A stretch of 64,000 nucleotides of DNA from Trogon surrucura (lineage: Eukaryota > Chordata > Aves > Trogoniformes > Trogonidae). Below the pieces are notes generated by a model that worked only from the letters and a program-made list of their open reading frames with translations, was not told where the DNA came from and did no database searches. The stretch covers positions 20,081,001-20,145,000 of the forward strand of contig CM036618.1 of the NCBI GenBank assembly GCA_020746105.1, in the 5' to 3' direction. A program made the translations under genes and the position numbers. This document shows positions 40,401 to 51,714 of this stretch, piece by piece (position 1 is the stretch's first letter; every line of letters starts with the position of its first letter).

Positions 40401-41235
40401 AATATAAACTTTATTGTAAGAATCATAGAACTTAAGTAATGTAGTTCTAACAATGTTATTATATAACAATAAATAATGAACAAAAAAGTCTGAACAGATA
40501 AATGTGACCTGGAGTAAAAATAATGTATCAAAAGTAAGTAAAGAAATTCAATTACAAACTATACAGTTAGAATATAATTACCACCAAAAATATTGCCAGC
40601 TGAGTGCAAAAAAAAAATGGAAATGATTGTTTCTACATAACCCATCACACTCAAAGAATACCCAGCTGATCAATGATTTCAAAGAAAATGAGTAACTTTC
40701 TCCTTAATTGTGTTATGGTTTTAAATCGCTGAGGCCAGAAGCATTGAGGGCTATGAATTGCGTTCAGTACTTACAAGGATAATGAGAACATTCATGATTC
40801 CACTGGATGGAGTCAAATGATTTTTAGATGAGATATAAACCTGAGGGCTTCAGAACAAAAATCAGCCTATAGTAGATAGGCTAGAAAACCTCACAGAGCT
40901 AGAAAATGGGAGTATTTTACAATTAAGCAAAGCAGATTCTCCCTTGCACAGTTTGAACACACAACACAACCTGGAATCAAAGTTCATATCACAAATAAGC
41001 TATTTACTTTAATTTTATTAACACTGTGTGCACACGGATTCACAGATACACATATAGTTAACAATTTCCTCTGTTTTCTTCCTCTAGAAGTATTTCACAA
41101 TGTGTATTGCAACAATTTCCAAATAAACAAGATATTGTAAACACAGACAAGTTCCTTTAAAGGACCAGAATAGTAATATAGACTAAAATAAGAATCTAAT
41201 TCTTGTCATGTGGTTAGTGTGTATAAGACTAATTG

Positions 41236-41352
41236 CAGAATGACAGGATCATTTTGGTTAGAAAAGACCTTTAAGATCATCAAGTCTGACCGTTATCTAA
41301 CTTTACCAGGCCCACTTCTAAATGCTGTCCTTGAGCACCGTATCTAGACAAG
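41236..41352 (-). mobile_element. short old CR1 3' fragment
   Basis: The plus-strand order GATCATTTTGGTTAGAAAAG, CCTTTAAGATCATCAAGTC, GACCGTTATC, CCAGGCCCACTTCTAAATGC and CCTTGAGCACCGTATCTAGAC is that of the minus-strand 3' UTR of the same CR1 subfamily as the copy at 9562. The octamer tail is reduced to a GCAGAATGACAGG remnant. Only about 115 bp remain, so no protein can be read. Confidence 0.8.
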
Positions 41353-41974
41353 TGAAGACTGCAGCAGAAAAGGTTTTCTGTGCAATTTATCATAGGAAGG
41401 GTAATACCTTATTATCTTACATCCTTGTTAGGCAACTCTGAATAATTAAAAAAAACACCCAACCATGGTTACTTATATCACTGATAGACATTTTAAATGT
41501 TTTATTGTTCTCTAAATATAATTTCTGTGTCTGCTGAGTTGACAGCAAGGGAAAAATAGGGAGATAAGACAACTAATTGATTCCAACAATTAGTCTTATC
41601 ACATGAAATCCATGTATTTGTTTCAATGGGATGCCTGGTACTTGAGCACAGCTGGCCCTCACTAGGTACTACCAAAAATATATGAGGCTTGGCAGGTATG
41701 TCTCACTTAAATCACACTCAGATTTCTGAAAACTCGATTATGATTCCATGCTCTCTGATCTCAAACCCCCAGGATATTCTCTCAGCAGTTTTCTAGCATT
41801 ATTATTTAGGAATAAGGCAGTGAAGCTGAACCAGCTTAAGTCCAACACTTGTATTAGCAATAGCATTCTGAGCCATATACACACATTTATGTAACAGGTT
41901 TTATTCTTCCTGATTGTGTGTGCAAATGTATGCCCCCTACATAGGAATCTCTTTACTTACCAGAGAAATGCAAA
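41353..41974. other. unique DNA between CR1 fragments
   Basis: Nothing was recognised apart from a possible few tens of bases of further CR1 decay next to 41352. Confidence 0.5.
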
Positions 41975-42345
41975 CACCTGTGATATTGTCCTGCTTCAGG
42001 ATTCAGGAGGAAATATGGTAACCAAAGATATGGATAAGGATGAGCTGCTTAATGCCTTCTTTGCCCCAGTCTTTAGTAACAGAAACACTTTTACTGAGGG
42101 AAGCCAGCACCCCAAGACAAGAGACAGGGGCCAGGGGCAAAATGTCCCCTCAACAATCCAGGAGGCGGTGGTCAGTGACCTGCTGCTCAACATCGATGTG
42201 CACAGATCTATGGGGCCAGATGGGATTCATCCTATAGCGCTGAGAGAACTGGCAGGGATGCTCATTAAGTCACTGTCCATCATTTATCATCAGTCCTGGC
42301 TGACTGGAGAGGTCCCAGATGACTGGAAGTCAGCCAGTACTTGCT
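41975..42345 (+). mobile_element. internal CR1 ORF2 fragment (linker before the RT)
   Basis: This plus-strand fragment comes from the middle of CR1 ORF2, between the endonuclease and the RT palm. It reads GGNMVTKDMDKDELLNAFFA (CR1-like VTxDxEKAEVLNxFFAxVF), then NIDVHRSMGPDGIHPIALRE (CR1-like SMGPDGxHPxVLREL), then SLSIIYHQSWLTGEVPDDWK. Homology fades at about 42345. The fragment lacks both the downstream RT and the 3' tail. That is unusual for CR1, whose copies normally keep their 3' end. It runs almost directly into an LTR, so a deletion or the LTR insertion probably removed the rest. Confidence 0.85.
41978..42345 (+). pseudogene. CR1 ORF2 mid-region remnant, open frame
   Basis: The frame stays open from 41916 to 42455 (179 codons), but only about residues 25-142 are CR1-like (VTKDMDKDELLNAFFAPVF through TGEVPDDWKSAS). 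The residues before and after are flanking sequence read by chance; the C-terminal part lies in the LTR. No catalytic RT motif is included. It is not a functional gene. Confidence 0.8.
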
Positions 42346-42359
42346 CCCGTAGTGACCAA

Positions 42360-42912
42360 AGTCACCTCTGGATCTCACTGGGGGTGCCAGGAGATACAAA
42401 AGGTCACAAGGAAGTAAAAGTTGCACCACTGGCAAGTAACAGACAGGACAGGTGACCAAGAAGAGTATTCCATTCCATACACATCGTATTCAGTATAAAG
42501 CTGAGGGATCACGGGAGTTAAGCTCACTTCTTCAACGGCTGGCATCCAAGGAGGACTCCATCCAATCGCCTGCCTTTGATCCTGGTCCTGAATTCCCAAA
42601 TCCAGCTCCTGTGACCAGTTTCTCACTGCCGCTGAGCCTGGAGCTTCCCCGTGCCACCTGCTCTGCAGCATCAGTGTTGATTGCTCTCGGGGTGGGGAGT
42701 TGGGTTTGATGTTGGTTTTGTATATTATTTGTATATAGTTCATTATTTTAATTATTTCCTTATTAGTGCTATTGTTGTTTGATTTAACTGGTTTAATTTT
42801 CTTTTCCCGTTCATAAATTTCTCTCCCTTATTCTCTTTCCCTTCACTTTTGGAGAGTGAAAGGAATTAGGGAGCATCTGTCTCAGTGGCCAGCTCAGCCC
42901 TAACCCTCAACA
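42360..42912 (+). mobile_element. ERVL-like solo LTR, old
   Basis: The block resembles LTRs of avian ERVL-type endogenous retroviruses, as I recall them. In order it has CAGACAGGACAGGTGACC, GAGTATTCCATTCCATACAC, a TATA box in CAGTATAAAGCTGAGGG, a variable GC-richer middle, a T-rich stretch with TGTATATTATTTGTATAT, GATTTAACTGGTTTAATTTT, a CCCTTATTCTCTTTCCC run and an end at GCCCTAACCCTCAACA. The right edge (CA at 42911-42912) is better defined than the left edge, which is unclear and may be truncated near 42360. No internal gag, pol or env sequence adjoins it, so it is a solo LTR or remnant. The ERVL assignment is inferred. Confidence 0.72.
42494..42499 (+). promoter_or_regulatory. LTR TATA box
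   Basis: TATAAA inside CAGTATAAAGCTGAGG, at the place where ERVL-type LTRs carry their U3 core promoter. Activity today is doubtful given the age of the LTR. Confidence 0.6.
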
Positions 42913-45629
42913 GATGTGAAACAATATTCGCTATGGACTTTGATTTGGTTTCTAATTGCAAGTTGATTTATAACAAGTTTTACCTCTTCCCTTTCTGCCA
43001 GTTTTTGACTCAAGAGATTAATGTTTATGATATTGCATGTGATTTTAATTTGGGAGTTCTTTTTGTAGATGTGAACCTGAGAGATCCTGAATTAGTAGAA
43101 TATCTGGGTTTTTTTTCTGGCTCCTATCCATTTATAAGATTACAGAAATAATATCGTACAGAATTACTTTTATCCACTAGTTTTATTCTTATCTTAATTT
43201 AAATTATTTTTCTTAATTTAAATTATTTTATATTAGTATTTATCACAATTGTTATAATTAACTATTTTTAATTACAGTGATTACAATGTCAGAAATTCAG
43301 CACATGCACAAACAGGGAACATAGGTTAAGGAGCAGTATTGCATTAACATATGACACAATTGTCACACTGGCTGAGATCAAAAAGTTTAAAGTAACCTGT
43401 AAAAGTTAAATAAGAGGAAAATGAGATACCTTTTAAGATATTTACAGAGTATTTTCTGAAGTACAAGTAAAGCTATGAAGAAATTTGAAGTTCCATCTTG
43501 CATCAAATTTAGTTGCTTCTAAATTACATTCTTCATACCAGACATAGGATAACAAGCATTATGAAGAAAAACATGATGAGCCTTGAAAGTGAACACAAGA
43601 TTCTTGGGTTTAATCTAGCTACAAATTGCTGCTTTTTAAAGCCTCATCTTCAGCAATATTATCTCACTTCAGTGTACTAAGGCACAATTTTTTAATCAAA
43701 ATAATTTTTATTGTGAAAGTGCTATGTAAACCTTTGCTGGAAAAAGAACTTTAAAAAAAATATTTTCTTTTTTAAATTTTGTTAAATGTCAACAATTTCT
43801 ATTTCAGGTTTTTGGAATAAAAGTCTCCACTTACAACTTGAAATAGTATTTTCAAAGACACTGTAAATATTTTTAATTAAATAAAAAATTCAATTTCTCT
43901 CCTTCCTCAATATTTAAAATAATATTTAGTAAAACAATATTTAAGATTTCTTTATAGAACAAAAATTACTCTCTGGTTCTGTTTGATGTAGCCACGTCTC
44001 TTAATTACAAATCCATTTCTGTATGTACCTGGGTATGATATGCAATGAAGTACACAATATTGCTATGTGCTTAGAGGAGCAAATATACATTCGAAATAGA
44101 GTTTGTGAAGGTTTGTATATACTTTTGCAGTGATCTGTTGTTTATGTGTCAGAAATGTGTTAGACATCCATAGACGTCTTTACTGGTTCCCTCACAGCTG
44201 AAACAAAAAGAAAGAATATTTACATTTTTTTCTCTAATTTATCAAAAGATGATATGATGATTTAATATTACCAGACTTCTCAATTCACTGATGTCTGTGG
44301 TTAAACAGTTCATGAATTCATCTCATGTGAAAATGATATAGTGGCATTTAATTCTTCAACTACTATAGCAAACAGTGACTGCAACAGTAAGTTGTTCATA
44401 CAACTAGGTATGAACTTATAGTAGTTTAGGCATTCTCTCTTGTTACCTTTCCTTTTCTCTGTCTCCTGTGACTGAACTTTGAGGATACATCTGCAACGAC
44501 TGATGAAGATGAAGGTGTATTCTTTTGTTCATAATCTGAACTGGCTACAAACAAGCTCATTGCATTCCAGGTGTTAAACAGAGGTGTTAATGCTGGTTAT
44601 GGCCAAATTAAAAGATTTCCTAGTAAATGCATACACTTTATCTGTAAACCAATTGCACAGTTTCCAGATTGTATCTCACTCCTGGCTAGTTCTGTTTATC
44701 TTTTCATTCCCATCTTCTAAACTAGAATAGTATGATGGATTTTTCTGTGAATTACCTTAGCCTTCCTTGAAAGCAGAGATACCTTACACTGCACAGGTAC
44801 CCAGGCACAGGGTCTAGCTCAGTGTAGCTAGTTTCCAGTAAATTGTCACCTGGATTTCTTGAGAACTAATTTCCCATGTAGGCAAGTCCTGACAGGCTGA
44901 CAAGATATCGGTAATTGGTAGAAGTTGTTCTCAACTACCCTCACTGCAGAAATTAAAAGGAAGAATGACTCATTAATTCACATGCTTATTATACTGTGAA
45001 GTCACTCATTAAAGGTTTTAAGACTGTAATGTTGGTGTCATGTTACTGTTAAATCCACTTGACTGTCGTTCGAATAATGAAATTTGCATGTTCGTTGTTT
45101 CACATAAAAAGGGGATGAATCCAGATACACAGCCAGGTTTTTGTTTTGTTTTGTTTTGCCTTCCTGGAGATATCTCCCACCATCAGAAGCTTGTCAAACA
45201 TTCTTATTTACACACAATGAACATTAAGGCCAAACAGAATTCATTTACCCAGTTAATGCTATGTCATATCAAAAGATCTTGCCATTTGTCAATGGTATTA
45301 TACATTGAAAGTTATCATCTTATTTTGCTGCAAAAAAAATCTCTTATCTTTTATCATTTTATTTTCACATCCATTCACTCTTGCACTGGCTACACTTGTT
45401 CCTCTATCATCTCCCCTATTGAATTCAAGCTCTTCATTCTCTTTTCCTAAGCCAGCATAACATGACAGTTATGGTATATTGTATGTATACTGCTTGTTTT
45501 CCTAAGTTGTTTTTTACCTCCTATTACCTCTGTGCCTAGACTTTGCTCAACTTACACTGGAGCAGTAGCATAAAAAAGATGGAAAGGAACATCTTCATGC
45601 ATATGGAACACATTCACAAAGCAGTAAAT
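42913..45629. other. unique AT-rich DNA
   Basis: No gene or transposon was recognised. A perfect 19-bp tandem duplication lies at 43192-43229. The frame 45040-45450 (136 codons) has no recognisable protein features and is likely chance. Confidence 0.55.
43192..43229 (+). repeat. perfect 19-bp tandem duplication
   Basis: TCTTAATTTAAATTATTTT occurs twice head to tail without mismatch (43192-43210, 43211-43229). It is a recent slippage or duplication event in AT-rich DNA. Confidence 0.9.
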
Positions 45630-45850
45630 ATCATTTGTATTACAGTGGTGCCTAGAATTCCTAGCTGAAATCAGTACCCCACTATGCCAGGCACTGGGAA
45701 GAATGACAGCAGGTTGCCATCTTGACACTTTACAAGATTACAGAAAAAAAGGACTAAGAGTTGCAAGGTTTGTAGAAACAGAAAAAGCTGGAAAGTGACA
45801 CAACAGATCAGTGCTGTAGACGGGAGGTGATCCTTGACTGTGTCCTGAAG
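45630..45850 (+). mobile_element. ancient MIR-like SINE remnant
   Basis: The order of short matches fits the 3' two-thirds of an amniote MIR-type (CORE) SINE that is well preserved in turtles: TTTGTATTACAGTGGTGCCTA, CTAGCTGAAATCAGTACCCC (family-like AGCTGAGATCAGGGCCCC), ACTATGCCAGGCACTG, a gap, TGTAGAAACAGAAAAAGC, GAAAGTGACACAACAG and AGATCAGTGCTGTAGACGGG. The left limit is where the similarity starts; the 5' tRNA-like part is not seen. Substitutions and small gaps are frequent, as expected for a very old insertion. The assignment is from memory of the family. Confidence 0.58.
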
Positions 45851-46948
45851 CTAAGTAATATTGCCTTTCTTTATTTAGCAGCAATAACTTGAGACTGGGC
45901 TAGCTCTTCCACATCCTGAAGCTAAGGACTCCAGAGATTTTTAAGACATTTGAGCAGCTGGAGGCAGACATAATATTTTTGTGACTTTTGCACTCTCCCT
46001 TCTTATCTTTGAAAACCTTTGTGTATTTAAAACATACTTCCGGATGTTTTTTCATTCTGTGGTTTACTGCCCAGAAGCTACAGCTAAAAATCCTGAATGT
46101 GTGTATCGGTACCTTTCTAGACTCTGCTGTAACACAACTACTCTGAGAATGAGAATTTCAAACAATAAGTGGTAAAGAAAGTTCAAGGGAACAAGAATCC
46201 AATTTCCTGTAAAAGATATGACTATTTTACTGGCATAAAAACAAACGCACTTTTTAACTGCCTAAAATTAGCTATATTCTGAGATTCTGTTTATTTAATA
46301 TATCTTGATACAAAACCTAAAAAAAAAACATACCCTAAAACTATCTGTATTTACTTAAGGAGCTATGAACTACAGAAACAGAGATCTTCATGTCTGGTGA
46401 GATCAGAAACATATTCAACATGACCAACAGGTGGGTTCATGCTGAAATTATCCATGAATGATTCCTTCAGGGAGTCATTACTCAGTTGTTTGGAAGCTGA
46501 GTAAGTGTTTCTTCCACTTTAGCTAAACCCAAGACCTCAATGTTATGTCTCATGAGAAAAGTCATTAGGATACACAGAAGAATGATATGCCACATGAACC
46601 CAGAAAAAGATTTTGAAAGAATGGGAAATTTCCTCAGTTTGTCTGACTAGGAGCAGCAGACTGGTATTTCTAAATGCCAAAAAGATAAAATATAGAGATT
46701 CTCACTTCGTGCAACACTGTTGTGCTTCGCTTTTTTTAAAAATAGGTTTTATTTCCTTTTCTTGTCCTCCCAGGACTCAGGGCATTGTTGGTTTTAAAAG
46801 AAGAAGAAAGGTGTTTACTGTAAAAGAGACAGTAGCTGTATGAATCATTTCCTAATAGAGATTTGAAGATATAAAATCCAGAGATGATGATGCTAAACTA
46901 TGGTTAGTGTAATACATTTCTATATGCTAGTATATAAATATTTAGTTT
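45851..46948. other. unique DNA, nothing recognised
   Basis: No gene or repeat was recognised. Small frames (45981-46175, 46613-46843) lack any family features. Confidence 0.55.
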
Positions 46949-47160
46949 ATAGAATCATGAGATTATAGGACAATTTAAGTTAAAAGGGACATTTGAATAT
47001 CTTCTAGTCTGTCAAATGCCGGCTTGAAATCAGACCAGGTTGCTCACAGTTTTGTTCATCTTGTTTGAGATTACAATCCTAAATAGATTTTAAATGGCAT
47101 TTTTTAGAAAGCATTCTTTCTCTGCACTACTTTTAAGATTACAGAGAACTGCATTTACTC
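46949..47160 (-). mobile_element. very old CR1 3' fragment
   Basis: A worn tail (TATAGAATCATGAGATTATAG) is followed by TTAAAAGGGACATTTG, ATCTTCTAGTCTGTC and then GACCAGGTTGCTCACAG. This matches the order of minus-strand CR1 3' UTR blocks (tail, GG(A)CC, CTAGTCC, CAGGTTGCTCAG). The first 115 bp are reasonably clear. The right limit is uncertain because similarity fades. No reading frame survives. Confidence 0.6.
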
Positions 47161-47523
47161 CCTTAACGTATTCTGGGGTTGGTGGTCTTAAAACTTTTGG
47201 ATTTTGAACGCTGTAGTCATTGTGGTCTATAACAGGGTCATAGGGGAAAACAAATGTACTTAAACAAACCTTATGATAGTGTGTTTTGTGGTCAACAACA
47301 TTTTTTTTGTCTTGACACTCTAAGACACCAATGTGTCCTTCTGCTTGCCCAGGAAATACATCTCAGGAGCTTCTTTCCTTCCTACAGGTTTGTGAAACAC
47401 AATTATGCTGTCTCTCTTCCACCTGATTCACTCTGCTAAAGGAAAAAGGAAGAAATCTTCAACTCATTAAAAAATTTATTGTTATGTAGGAATCAGAGCA
47501 TAGTCATTAATTAGTTTTTGGGG

Positions 47524-47578
47524 TTCCTTCCTTCCCTCCCTTCCTTCCCTCTCTTCCTTACCTTTCTTCCCTTCCCTG
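47524..47578 (+). repeat. (TTCC)n pyrimidine tract
   Basis: TTCCTTCCTTCCCTCCC and variants, about 55 bases almost entirely C and T (one A). A degenerate tetranucleotide microsatellite. Confidence 0.85.
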
Positions 47579-48700
47579 TAATAGTAGCACCATGGACTTT
47601 CAGAAGCACAGAAGTGATTAGTTTTATCTTCAGTCTCTATTTTCATGCGTGAAGACTAATAAGCACAAAACTCAAGAAAACTTTTCCTTCTGACATGAAT
47701 TGCCCGGAGGTGGGACAGAGCACACCTCTGGAAGGTAGCAACCATACTGGACTACTGCTGTTGTCATCGTTTCTTCCTGGGGACAGGGAGGGACAGGATT
47801 TACATGATCTAGAGAACTGCTGAGAGAACCTGGCCAATATTCATCAAAAGTGTGAGGGAGTGAAGAAGGGTATTACAACTGATCCTGGCTGATTTGGGCA
47901 GTAAAAGTGGGAATGGAGAGTGGGAATTTTTATGGTGGGAAATAAGTGAGATTTTATAGTACTTTAATATGTTTAATAAATACATTTCTATAAATAAATT
48001 GAAACCAATAAATCAATACTTTCAATAGTTGTTACAGATATATCCATAGTTTATGTTCTTTATGCAGGCTTAAAAATTATTGAGATTGTAGTACAATTAC
48101 ATTGAAATATACTTAAAATGAGAAGCTGTCTATTAAGGAAGCAAATCTTTACTGACAAAATGTCATTTACACACAGGACAAACTGAGCTCTAAACACATA
48201 CAAATATTTCATAACTGCTAACTATAAGAAGTTAATACACAAATGCTTGGCCATGAGCAAAACTAAATAAAAGGGTTTGAGGAGAAAAAATAATGGATGG
48301 TTATAATATGATCCACTTGAAATAGTGGGTAGGCAATAGTTTTAACAACTTTACTGCTAAATGCTCAAGCATCAACAAGACGTAAATTTGCAGAAAGTTG
48401 GGAGTAATATTACAGGTTGGCTTTACAATATAAAATCAATGTTACTAGAGCTGGACCAACCATTTTCCAATGTTTATTCATCTACAGCTGCCTTCTAAAT
48501 TGATATAGTGGTAGAGAAAGGATAGAGTTCAAAAGGTTGTCTGGATCTCTTTTTATTCCCTCTATTTTACGGAATTTATGGAAACTGTCACTGACAATAC
48601 AAAGAAGCTTTTTCTATGGGTTTATCTGTGGCCCATTTTAGATATTTCTAGATTGTGTGGGGAGCAATGCAATTCATAAGTACTTTTTAACAGAAGAATT

Positions 48701-48734
48701 ATTAAAGGGTAGTCAAAAAAAAAAAAAAAAAAAA
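48701..48734 (+). repeat. poly(A)20 preceded by ATTAAA
   Basis: A run of 20 A (48715-48734) lies 8 bases after ATTAAA (48701-48706), a poly(A)-signal variant. This arrangement can mark the 3' end of a retrocopied transcript. I recognise no parent sequence upstream, and such retrocopies are rare in birds, so a simple A-run is equally likely. Confidence 0.8.
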
Positions 48735-50919
48735 GCTTTGAATAAAATGAAATGAAACATTCCTTAAAGGTAGAGGATTTGGTTGGGTATGAAAGGAAGC
48801 AATCTTAGGCTCAAAAGGTTATTAGAAGATCTAAGAAACCCTGCTGCAAAAATCTCTGTAGTACTATTAATAAACATACTTCAGTGAGTAAAATATGAAA
48901 TAAGATTATAAGGATAAATGTAAGAGAACGCAGATCCTTTGCAATACCTACTTTAATTAAATGTAGCATTATTTTTGATTCTAATGCATAGAAGTTGAAC
49001 ATGGAGAAGGTTTCACTTAATGTTATTAAAAACGTTGATATGAACTAGATTTTCTTGGTGTCAGGAATACTTTTTTAAAGAAATGTTTCATGTTAGACTT
49101 TAGAACTGAAGTAAGGGAAGCTCTGCAATTCTGTTGCCAGTCAGTGAATTTGAAGAGTGGGTATTATTTGATTTAGAGATATCTTCCCTGACTGGTTTAA
49201 TAGGACTTAGAGAGTGTGTCTAATGACGTGAGAAACAAATACATCAGTTAATGTTTTTAAGCTTATTTGAAGCAAGAGGCAAATTTCATCTGTTTCAGTC
49301 ATACAATGTTACTAGAGCTATATGAAAGATCTGTAACAGAAAAGATACTAGGAATATTTTGTTAGACTTCGTTTTTTGTACCAGTGGAAATTTTAATCAA
49401 AAGCTATGATATGATAAAATTAAACTGGGCCAAATTTTGGTTGAATATGATGAAATTGAGAAGAGTGGGTAATGATGAAATTGCCCCTGTGCCCCAAATT
49501 AATGTGAATGTTTATCACGTTTGTTTTGGAAGGGATTTGACTAAACCTGAAAATATGTTTAATACTGGAAATTCCAAGTAAAACTTCAAGGATACTGAAT
49601 TCTTGTAAAATGGAGTGAGGAACACCTGACAGTGCGGAAAAAGTCAAGGCAGGACAAAATATTTCTGACTTCTGAAGCCGAAGTTTACATATACTCTGTT
49701 CAGTTCTGCTGACAGGAAGCTTGATGGAAGCAGAATCTCTTATACATATATAAAGGGAAAGTGAGGACTTCCTCATTGCTCAGAGCAGTGCATATGTATG
49801 CACATGTGGGAAAAGTAATTCTTTAAACACAAATAAGAGTGTTTATATACATATACACAAAGATATGCCTGTGTGTATTTGGAGTGAACAAAGAGTACAG
49901 GACTTTAATCATTTCCTACAGAAGGAGCAGATTTGTTCTCTGTCTGGCCAAGCAGTTTCTCAGGACAGGAAGCCTCGGCCTCCTCTTCCTTAAAGCTAAC
50001 ACCAAAAATACAATGTGTTTAGATGGGCACTTGCCATCTGCAAGAGGAATGTGAGGCTTGATGGAACTATTAGCAATAATGGAACTTTAGCAATGAGTGG
50101 GATTAATTGTATGGACTATGGATATCCTCATCCAAGCCAGTTGTCTGTGCTCCCTTTATAGACAATGGAGAGAACACCTTTAGAACATAATTCATCTCAC
50201 CCTAACATAGATGGCTAAAGCAGAAGTACATCACTAGTGTCATAAGTATTTCCTCCCATTGCTTAAAAGGAAAATTAAGAGGACTATGCTAACGATTAAT
50301 GTTTGCACTAAAAAAATGCCTAAATTTATGTAAGACTATGTTTCTCTCTCTCTGAGAGTCAGAGTCAAAGACATTGTGTAATTATTGTTAGTTCTGCAAA
50401 TATTCATCAGTACAAACTAACCAGACAGCACAAAAGTAAATTATGATTTTGTAGATTTGCACATGCTATTCTGTCCTTCTGCCTGGGTTTTTTTATGTTC
50501 TTGTGTATGTGATCACTTTTTCTCCCTTGCTTTCATGTGTGTATCTCTATCTTCACATGTACAGATGTATCCGTGTGTTTGGGTTGCTACACCTCTGTGT
50601 GTGCCATCTGTGCCTCGTCCCTCCATGTCTTTCAAGGGTGTTTCCCTTAGTCTGAAAGAAGTTGCACTGAATTAAGGAAAAATGTTCCATAAATGAAAGA
50701 ACTAAGTGTATTTAAAATTGGCAGCATCTAGTCTACAGAAATCTGTAATTTCACTCTCACCCACGCTGTGTCTCTAATGCATTATATGAAGCTAAAGTAG
50801 GGTGACAATTCAGGGTAAAATAAGAAACGAGCAAATTCAAATCCTAAATAAGCTGAATAATTTCATAATGGGATCACCTGAGGACATTAATTTCTGGTAT
50901 ACTTGGAGGACTGACTGAA

Positions 50920-51714
50920 GTAATTTTGGAGCCATCAGTAATATTATTTTTTTCTGAGAAACTGTGGAAGACAGAAGAAATTCTGAAGATTGGTAGGTCA
51001 GGAAATCGTAGACCAGTTATCCTTACTTCAGCTCTTGAAAAAAGTCAGGAACTTTACATCAGAGAAAAAAAAACAAACATAAGTTACTAAAAGACCACAA
51101 GGAGGTGAATAGCATCCAGGGTGGCCTTGTCAAAAGCATATAATGTCAAAACAAGTCCATTTACTTTTATGATGGGGTAGCAAGTCTTGTGGACAGAAAA
51201 GAAACAGCAGATGTCATATGTTACTGTCTCAGGCTTTAGACTGTTTCAGATGATACACTCATGAGAACAGACAAAACATGATTTAGAAAAGAATCTACCG
51301 TAAAGTGAATGCACAGGTGTTGGGAGAACAATACTGAGAGAATAGTTGTTAGTGGTCCACATTTCCAACCAGACAGATGTGTGAAATGGGGTCTAAGGTA
51401 GGTCTGGTATTATCCATTATTTTTGTTAGGTGATTGAGTAGAGACTGCAAATACTACATTACATGAAACATGATAGGTCAAATTGGAAAGGGCTGACAGG
51501 TTAGAATTTCATCTACCCTGAAATATTGTAGAAAGGATGCAAAATCAGGATGAAGTTTCACCTGTACAAATGAAAACTTTGTACTTCTGCAAGAATAACT
51601 GCACAAGTAAGACAGGGAATAGTAATGCAAGAAGCAGTTCTGTAGGAGTAGATCTAGGAGAGGCAGCTGACAACTATAACTCAGAGGTTGTGACTCAGTG
51701 TAACAAAAGCAAGT
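50920..51714 (+). mobile_element. heavily decayed L3/CR1-like LINE, RT region
   Basis: The plus strand carries, in the right order but in shifting frames, worn matches to the RT of the L3/CR1 clade. They are GNRRPVILTSALEK (51001-51042, family-like GNYRPVSLTSxxxK), FYDGVASLVDRKETADVI (about 51161-51217, like FYDEVTxLVDRGKAVDVIY), ERIVVSG (about 51338, like QRVVVNG), LVLSIIFV (about 51405), KLERADR-like (51481-51500), MKTLYFCKNNCTS (51568-51606, like CKVLHLGxNN) and SSSVGVDLG (about 51634-51660, like AEKDLGV). The FADD segment seems deleted. Many stops and frameshifts mean that no long frame reveals it. It is older than the other CR1 copies here. Confidence 0.62.

Larger units (their letters stand above)
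24851..41235. other. 16-kb desert with simple repeats only
   Basis: No gene, RNA gene or transposon was recognised over this long stretch. Contents I can support are the A-rich tandem duplication at 25256-25305, a purine tract (30412-30468), A/C-rich tracts (32742-32795, 34390-34457) and short homopolymers. The plus-strand frame 30900-31118 (72 codons, Lys/Arg-rich) and the frames open on both strands at 36609-36834 are unrecognised and probably non-coding. The block 30520-30790 is less AT-rich than its surroundings and may be conserved, but cannot be judged alone. A pair of pol III-like boxes sits at 39241-39288 on the minus strand. Confidence 0.55.
47161..50919. other. unique AT-rich DNA
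   Basis: No gene was recognised. It holds a TTCC-rich pyrimidine tract (47524-47578), a 20-base poly(A) tract (48715-48734) and a TG-rich imperfect region (50480-50610). The 118-codon minus-strand frame at 49420-49776 matches nothing I know. Confidence 0.55.

Noticed and set aside
40418..40450. AATCATAGAA as a CR1 octamer tail
   Set aside because: A single 10-base match without any 3' UTR block beside it.
41916..42455. 179-codon plus-strand frame as a gene
   Set aside because: The middle is CR1 ORF2 linker sequence and the ends are flanking DNA and LTR.
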